From Bog-950 sp035299425 (lineage in GTDB: Bacteria; Bacteroidota; Bacteroidia; Chitinophagales; LD1): a stretch of DNA of 64,000 bases. The translations under genes were made by a program, and so were the position numbers. Below, one piece after another: positions 60,121-64,000 of this stretch. The DNA lies in contig DATGWP010000080.1 of assembly GCA_035299425.1 (NCBI GenBank), positions 1 to 64,000 of the forward strand, written 5' to 3'. Positions within the stretch are counted from its first letter, which is position 1. The number at the start of each line of letters is the position of its first letter. Under the pieces are notes generated by a model. It worked only from the letters and a program-made list of their open reading frames with translations. It made no database searches and had not been told where the DNA came from.

Positions 60121-60240
60121 CGATTACAGATAAGTACAATTGATTACTCTGATAACGATGTAAATTCAACCGATGTGTTTTTTATTATTCTTGCATTTGT
60201 ATTTATCTGAGTAATCTTTTTTAAAATCTGTGTAATCGAC
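60121..60240. repeat. Degenerate GATTAC/GATAA repeats in the fahA leader
   Basis: GATTACaGATAA (60122-60133) and GATTACTCTGATAA (60142-60155) are followed by inverted copies TTATCTGAGTAATC (60203-60216) and ATCTGTGTAATCGA (60224-60237). Copies 2 and 3 pair as 14-nt arms with one mismatch. The related word CATGATTACGCAGATT appears at 26596. This region separates the operon end from fahA. Confidence 0.65.
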
Positions 60241-60247
60241 ATATAAT

Positions 60248-61519
60248 ATGAGCAACGCTAACAATCCTAACCTGAAATCGTGGGTAGAAGTAAAGCCAGG
60301 CAGCGATTTTCCTATACAAAATTTGCCCTTTGGTATTTTTAAGACAGCCGGTACGCATGCCCGCGCGGGGGTTGCCATAGGCGAATATATACTGGACCTT
60401 TCGGTAATAGCCCATGCGGGTTTACTTGATTCTATCACGTTTGACAAAGAGGTATTGTCGCACCCTGTATTGAATGATTTTATTGCGCAGGGCAAGGCAG
60501 TTACTAATGCAGTACGCGAAAGGGTATCGCATTTGCTGAATGCCGACAACCCACAACTGCGTGATAACAAAGTGATGCGCGATAACTGCCTGATAAAGCA
60601 GAGTGATGCGCAAATGCAGCTACCGGTGCACGTGCCTAACTATACCGATTTTTACTCGAGCATAGAGCATGCAACCAACGTAGGTACTATGTTCCGCGAC
60701 CCAGCTAATGCACTGTTGCCAAACTGGAAACACCTACCGGTAGGTTACCACGGCCGTGCCTCATCTATTGTAGTTAGCGGCACGCCTATCCGCCGCCCTA
60801 AAGGACAGACCAAAGCGGATGATGCACCGGTGCCTTCTTTCGGCCCATGTAAGCTATTAGACTTTGAACTGGAGATGGCTTTTATAACCGGTAAGCCAAC
60901 TAACCTGGGCGAGAGCATTACCACAGCCAATGCGGAAGAGCATATTTTTGGCATGGTGTTGTTTAACGACTGGAGCGCACGCGATATACAAAAGTGGGAG
61001 TATGTTCCGCTGGGGCCATTTTTGGCCAAAAACTTCGGCTCTACTATTTCACCATGGATAGTAACTCTTGAAGCGCTGGAGCCATTTAGAGTAGAAACCC
61101 CAAAACAAGAACCGGAGGTGTTGCCATACCTGAAATCGGAAGGCAAGCGCAACATAGATATTAAACTCGAGGTAGAAATTATACCCGAAGGTGGCCAGGG
61201 CAAAGTAGTGTCCAATAGCAACTTTAAATACATGTACTGGAATATGTCGCAGCAACTAGCGCACCATACCGTAAACGGCTGCAATATTATGGTGGGCGAT
61301 ATGTATGCCAGCGGCACAATCAGCGGCCCGACACCGGATAGCTACGGTTCGATGCTGGAAATTAGCTGGCAGGGTAAAAACCCGGTGAAAATGCCCGATG
61401 GTACCGAGCGCAGGTTTATTTTAGATAACGATACAGTAGTAATGCGCGGCCACTGCGAAAAAGATGGTGTGCGTGTTGGTTTTGGAGAATGCAGCGGCAA
61501 GATATTACCGGCTTTGTAA
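60248..61519 (+). CDS. fahA: Fumarylacetoacetase
   Basis: The last enzyme of tyrosine degradation, splitting fumarylacetoacetate to fumarate and acetoacetate. 423 aa, the usual length. Key motifs: FYSSIEHATNVGTMFR with the catalytic-base His141, LPVGYHGRASSIVVSG, RRPKGQ, LLDFELEMAFITGK with metal-binding acidic residues, FNDWSARDIQKWEYVPLGPF and GTISGPTPDSYGSMLE. It is a homodimeric cytosolic metalloenzyme needing Ca or Mg. No other tyrosine-pathway gene is adjacent. The upstream intergenic repeats do not give an exact TAnnTTTG box. Confidence 0.96.
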   Translation: MSNANNPNLKSWVEVKPGSDFPIQNLPFGIFKTAGTHARAGVAIGEYILDLSVIAHAGLLDSITFDKEVLSHPVLNDFIAQGKAVTNAVRERVSHLLNADNPQLRDNKVMRDNCLIKQSDAQMQLPVHVPNYTDFYSSIEHATNVGTMFRDPANALLPNWKHLPVGYHGRASSIVVSGTPIRRPKGQTKADDAPVPSFGPCKLLDFELEMAFITGKPTNLGESITTANAEEHIFGMVLFNDWSARDIQKWEYVPLGPFLAKNFGSTISPWIVTLEALEPFRVETPKQEPEVLPYLKSEGKRNIDIKLEVEIIPEGGQGKVVSNSNFKYMYWNMSQQLAHHTVNGCNIMVGDMYASGTISGPTPDSYGSMLEISWQGKNPVKMPDGTERRFILDNDTVVMRGHCEKDGVRVGFGECSGKILPAL

Positions 61520-61522
61520 AAT

Positions 61523-62014
61523 ATGAAACAGTTTGTAATTGCAACTACAGAAGACACCTTGTTAGTCAGGCAAAGTATCCCATATAATATTTACAATACA
61601 GTTAAGTGGGCTTTGCTGCTTAGTCTGCTTGCTTTACCAGTATACTCATATTTTGCAAGTGTCATCGTTATACTTGTAAGTATTATTGTTTTTGTATTAC
61701 TTGTTTTTCCTAATACATATATCTCACAACCCTTCTTGAATATTAACTCGACAACAGGAAAAATAAGCTACTACCACTCTAAAGATATATTAGACGTAAA
61801 CCTTTTTGGCAAAGTGGAATTGGTTGTAAATGAAGACCATGACGATTTATTTAGTATTGGATTGCTTGCTCTTACGAACAAAAAAGAAGATAGCGTGAGG
61901 ATTTTTGAATGTCAATTGGGCTACTTTTCTGATGATCAATCTGTAGAGATTGCCATTGCGATTGCAAAGTTTCTCCAATTCGAATTGATTACTAATGTTA
62001 CAGAAGAAGATTGA
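61523..62014 (+). CDS. Hypothetical membrane protein, two membrane segments
   Basis: A 163-aa protein starting MKQFVIATTEDTLLVRQSIP, 3 bp after the fahA stop. Two adjacent hydrophobic segments lie at about residues 28-65 (WALLLSLLALPVYSYFASV and VIVILVSIIVFVLLVFP), followed by a soluble beta-rich part rich in acidic residues (VVNEDHDDLF, CQLGYFSDDQSVE). The DNA is AT-richer than fahA. Its layout suggests a membrane-anchored sensor- or PH-like domain, but I cannot name a family. Possibly co-transcribed with fahA by position only. Confidence 0.65.
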   Translation: MKQFVIATTEDTLLVRQSIPYNIYNTVKWALLLSLLALPVYSYFASVIVILVSIIVFVLLVFPNTYISQPFLNINSTTGKISYYHSKDILDVNLFGKVELVVNEDHDDLFSIGLLALTNKKEDSVRIFECQLGYFSDDQSVEIAIAIAKFLQFELITNVTEED

Positions 62015-62020
62015 TACACT

Positions 62021-62299
62021 ATGACCTACTACCTTATAGCGATACTACTCATAATAATGGGTGCCGGTGCGCGCACTATGTTTGAGATTGCCCACCATGC
62101 CCTCGGCCGCGAGCACGAGTCCTTTGGCCCTGCGGCAGATACTAACCGGCTGATTTTTTTAGCGCTGTGGTTTGTGCTGATGATGGTGGTGGATGTGATA
62201 CTATTGCGCAACAAAGACCTGAAAAACAGGAATATCTATATAGCCTTGCTTTCAGTTGGTGTATTAGCGCCAACCGCTTATATGTTTTTAACACACTAA
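62021..62299 (+). CDS. Small integral membrane protein
   Basis: A 92-aa protein with three predicted membrane helices (YLIAILLIIMGAGARTM, LIFLALWFVLMMVVDVILL and YIALLSVGVLAPTAYMFL) and a short loop with HHALGREHES between helices one and two. It starts 6 bp after the previous stop, which suggests shared transcription. No known family was recognised. Confidence 0.65.
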   Translation: MTYYLIAILLIIMGAGARTMFEIAHHALGREHESFGPAADTNRLIFLALWFVLMMVVDVILLRNKDLKNRNIYIALLSVGVLAPTAYMFLTH

Positions 62300-62336
62300 T
62301 GTGATTTTACTCATACTTTAAGGTAGATGAGCTACA

Positions 62337-62344
62337 TACATTTG
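62337..62344 (+). promoter_or_regulatory. Bacteroidota -7 box (TACATTTG) close to start codon
   Basis: Exact TAnnTTTG match ending 4 nt before ATG 62349, the same spacing as at 56381. It predicts a leaderless transcript. Confidence 0.5.
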
Positions 62345-62348
62345 TAGC

Positions 62349-62720
62349 ATGCGCAAAGTGGGTTTGATTTTTCTTACCACCGTTTTTTTAACGGGCAATA
62401 CGCAGTTGGTTCAATTGCTAAAGATTCCCGCTTTGTTCTTCCATTTCTCCGAGCATGCTGCTAACAACAATGTTTCGTTCCTGGAGTACCTGCACAATCA
62501 TTACCTTCATGTGCACAAAGACAAAGATTATAGCCGCGACAAGCAGTTGCCATTTATGAATGCCGAAAACACGGTTAATAAGGAAGCAAACGCTATCGCT
62601 CCGCTATCAATACAAAAGCAAGCCACTGAGCTGCCTCGTACCTGCCTTTATCTTGTTTACCGCCCCATCCATAATCTTACCGCTTTTCATACTTCTATCT
62701 GGCAACCACCGCGGGCCTGA
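62349..62720 (+). CDS. Small exported protein, function unknown
   Basis: A 123-aa protein with a signal-like N-terminus (MRKVGLIFLTTVFLTGNTQ), then LLKIPALFFHFSEHAANNN, VSFLEYLHNHYLHVHKDKDY and RDKQLPF. This order of motifs recalls a small Bacteroidota family I associate with metal-related gene neighbourhoods; that memory cannot be checked here. The His/Phe-rich stretch could bind metal. The exact TACATTTG promoter box 4 nt before the ATG supports an independent transcript. No metal-efflux gene is seen in the window. Confidence 0.65.
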   Translation: MRKVGLIFLTTVFLTGNTQLVQLLKIPALFFHFSEHAANNNVSFLEYLHNHYLHVHKDKDYSRDKQLPFMNAENTVNKEANAIAPLSIQKQATELPRTCLYLVYRPIHNLTAFHTSIWQPPRA

Positions 62721-62828
62721 GTTTACAACTGTTTTCGTGTAGTGTTTTTATGGCTGATCCATTTGTTATGCCAGTATAACTACATGTGCTTATATGTCCT
62801 TTTTTGAACAAACTAAAAAATAGAAAAT

Positions 62829-63332
62829 ATGAATACTGCTCACTGGCATTTAATATTAAACCATGTACCTATATTGGGCACATTGGCTTGTATCATAATT
62901 ATTGCGTTTGGCTTGCTGCGCAAAAACCGCGACACCCAGTTACTGGGCTTGGCGGGTGTAGTTGTAATGGCGCTCATATCATTAATAGTAATGGAAACAG
63001 GTGAGGGTGCAGAAGAACTGGTAGAAAAGCTACCAGGAATAGCCGATGCTGCTATGGATGCGCACGAAGATGCAGCCAAAATTGCGAACATCATTTTGAT
63101 TGTTGCAGGTGTTTTTTCCGTAATAACACTGGCGCTTCACTTTTTTAAGCGCGGGTTGTATGTAGCTGCCGTGTGGCTTACACTCATTATATCGGCAGTG
63201 GCTTTTGGGTTTATGGGCTATACTGGTTATTTGGGAGGCAAAATACGCCATACAGAAACCAGTGCTGTTAATGCTGCAAACCCGCAACAAACAGGTGATG
63301 CGGCAGAGGCCGCCACAGAAGAAGAAGATTAA
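62829..63332 (+). CDS. Integral membrane protein, DUF2231-like
   Basis: A 167-aa protein with four hydrophobic segments: the first after NTAHWHLILNHVPILGTLAC, then LLGLAGVVVMALISLIV, IANIILIVAGVFSVITLAL and VAAVWLTLIISAVAFGFMGY. The opening HLILNHVPILG with paired histidines resembles DUF2231-type membrane proteins, which may hold haem or metals. The mid-protein ETGEGAEELVEKLPG is acidic. It is followed by a strong terminator at 63338-63365. The role is unknown. Confidence 0.75.
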   Translation: MNTAHWHLILNHVPILGTLACIIIIAFGLLRKNRDTQLLGLAGVVVMALISLIVMETGEGAEELVEKLPGIADAAMDAHEDAAKIANIILIVAGVFSVITLALHFFKRGLYVAAVWLTLIISAVAFGFMGYTGYLGGKIRHTETSAVNAANPQQTGDAAEAATEEED

Positions 63333-63337
63333 CAAAG

Positions 63338-63365
63338 CAGGCCCCGCGAAAAAAACCGGGGCCTG
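63338..63365 (+). terminator. Terminator after the DUF2231-like gene
   Basis: CAGGCCCCG (63338-63346) pairs with CGGGGCCTG (63357-63365) around a 10-nt A-rich loop, followed by TTAATTTTG. It lies 6 bp beyond the stop codon. Confidence 0.85.
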
Positions 63366-63391
63366 TTAATTTTGATTCTCTAATATTGAGA

Positions 63392-64000
63392 ATGATTTCT
63401 TTGCACACATCAGATTTACCAATACCCAAACTGCACGAACACCTGTTAGGTGCAGTGGCGCCACGGCCTATTGCTTTTGCTACTACTATAGATAAAGAAG
63501 GCAATGTGAACCTGGCGCCGTTTTCGTTCTTCAATTGTTTTGGTGCTAACCCGCCTACACTGATTTTTTCTCCGGCGCGTAGTGGCAAAACAGGCGCCAC
63601 CAAAAACACACACGATAATGTGTTGGAAGTGCCCGAGTGCGTAATAAACATTGCTCCTTATAGCATACTGTATCAAATGAACCTGGCGGCGCACATGTAT
63701 CCAAAAGGAACAGATGAGTTTGCTAAATCAGGCCTAACACCTATACCAAGTGTAACGGTTAAACCTCCGCGCGTGGCTGAATGCTATGTGCAGATGGAAT
63801 GTAAGGTAAAGCAGGTAATAGAAACCGGGCCCGGTGGTGGTGCGGGTAATCTTGTTATTTGCGAAGTGACAATGATACACATAGATGAAAAAGTGTTGGA
63901 TGCTGAAGGCAGTATAGACCCGGCTAAGATGGATTACATAGCCCGCCTTGGCAAACAATACTGGTGCCGCATAGGTGCCGAAAGCATTATCACAATCCCC
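63392..64000 (+). CDS. Flavin-reductase-family (FMN-binding split-barrel) protein, 3' end outside window
   Basis: The first 203 codons of a plus-strand gene that continues past position 64000. The translation begins MISLHTSDLPIPKLHEHLLG, then VAPRPIAFATTIDKEGNVNL, APFSFFNCFGANPPTLIFSP and ECVINIAPYSILYQMNLAA. This is the split-barrel flavin-binding fold of flavin reductases and related FMN proteins. Members either reduce free flavin with NAD(P)H or are oxidoreductases with tightly bound FMN; which applies cannot be seen. A TAATATTG box (one mismatch to the consensus) ends 3 nt before the ATG. Confidence 0.88.
   Translation, partial: MISLHTSDLPIPKLHEHLLGAVAPRPIAFATTIDKEGNVNLAPFSFFNCFGANPPTLIFSPARSGKTGATKNTHDNVLEVPECVINIAPYSILYQMNLAAHMYPKGTDEFAKSGLTPIPSVTVKPPRVAECYVQMECKVKQVIETGPGGGAGNLVICEVTMIHIDEKVLDAEGSIDPAKMDYIARLGKQYWCRIGAESIITIP

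Noticed and set aside
60745..61317. A 190-aa minus-strand open frame
   Set aside because: Antisense to the strongly conserved fumarylacetoacetase catalytic region.

Overview
The window comes from a chromosome of a Bacteroidota bacterium, most likely in the Chitinophagales/Sphingobacteriales part of the phylum. Five proteins end in a type IX secretion (T9SS) sorting domain with a YPNP/HPNP motif. There are LytTR response regulators paired with LytS-type and HisKA_2 kinases, a Reg_prop/Y_Y_Y sensor, DUF3857 proteins, and TAnnTTTG promoter boxes in place of E. coli-type promoters. No rRNA, tRNA, CRISPR array, insertion sequence or phage gene was seen.

Layout. 1-13.5 kb is mostly core functions: the 5' part of a membrane pyrophosphatase (hppA, cut by the window edge), a DUF502 membrane protein, a secreted TPR protein, the DNA sliding clamp (dnaN), an AsmA-like protein, an M1 aminopeptidase lipoprotein, purH and an lpxD-type acyltransferase. 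13.5-28 kb holds two tandem DUF3857/transglutaminase-like proteins, gcvT, a DUF433/DUF5615 toxin-antitoxin-like pair, a DUF1015 protein, an unrecognised protein, a bestrophin-like channel, two T9SS-exported enzymes (GH31 glycosidase and PhoD phosphatase) and a Cys/Met-metabolism PLP enzyme. 28-34 kb holds a prolyl oligopeptidase, a secreted TPR protein and the TIGR03915/TIGR03916 radical-SAM DNA-repair-like pair.

34-59 kb is the most distinctive region. Two giant surface proteins (about 2160 and 1930 aa) and a 1009-aa beta-helix protein, all with T9SS sorting domains, are interleaved with three two-component systems (three kinases, three LytTR regulators). The two giants have different N-terminal heads (SBBP-like propeller; propeller plus Ig plus LamG) on a related C-terminal stalk of Ig-like domains, 70-73-aa repeats (tandem 216-222-bp DNA repeats) and a short cysteine-containing repeat ending in GCDS. 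The beta-helix protein carries four copies of that same short repeat. The outer kinase/regulator pairs are paralogues in opposite orientation. The arrangement suggests a surface-protein locus with its own sensory control; that link is an inference.

59-64 kb returns to housekeeping and unknown genes: a TIGR02757 protein, a small conserved-looking protein, fumarylacetoacetase (fahA), four small proteins (three with membrane segments) and the start of a flavin-reductase-family protein cut by the window end.

Intergenic DNA is rich in palindromes. There are strong terminator hairpins, a 55-bp element present twice next to terminators, a roughly 175-bp imperfect inverted repeat at 24.4-24.6 kb, a duplicated palindromic unit at 26.66-26.87 kb and degenerate GATTAC repeats at 60.1-60.2 kb. 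Several genes have a TAnnTTTG box only 4-5 nt before the start codon, which suggests leaderless mRNAs.
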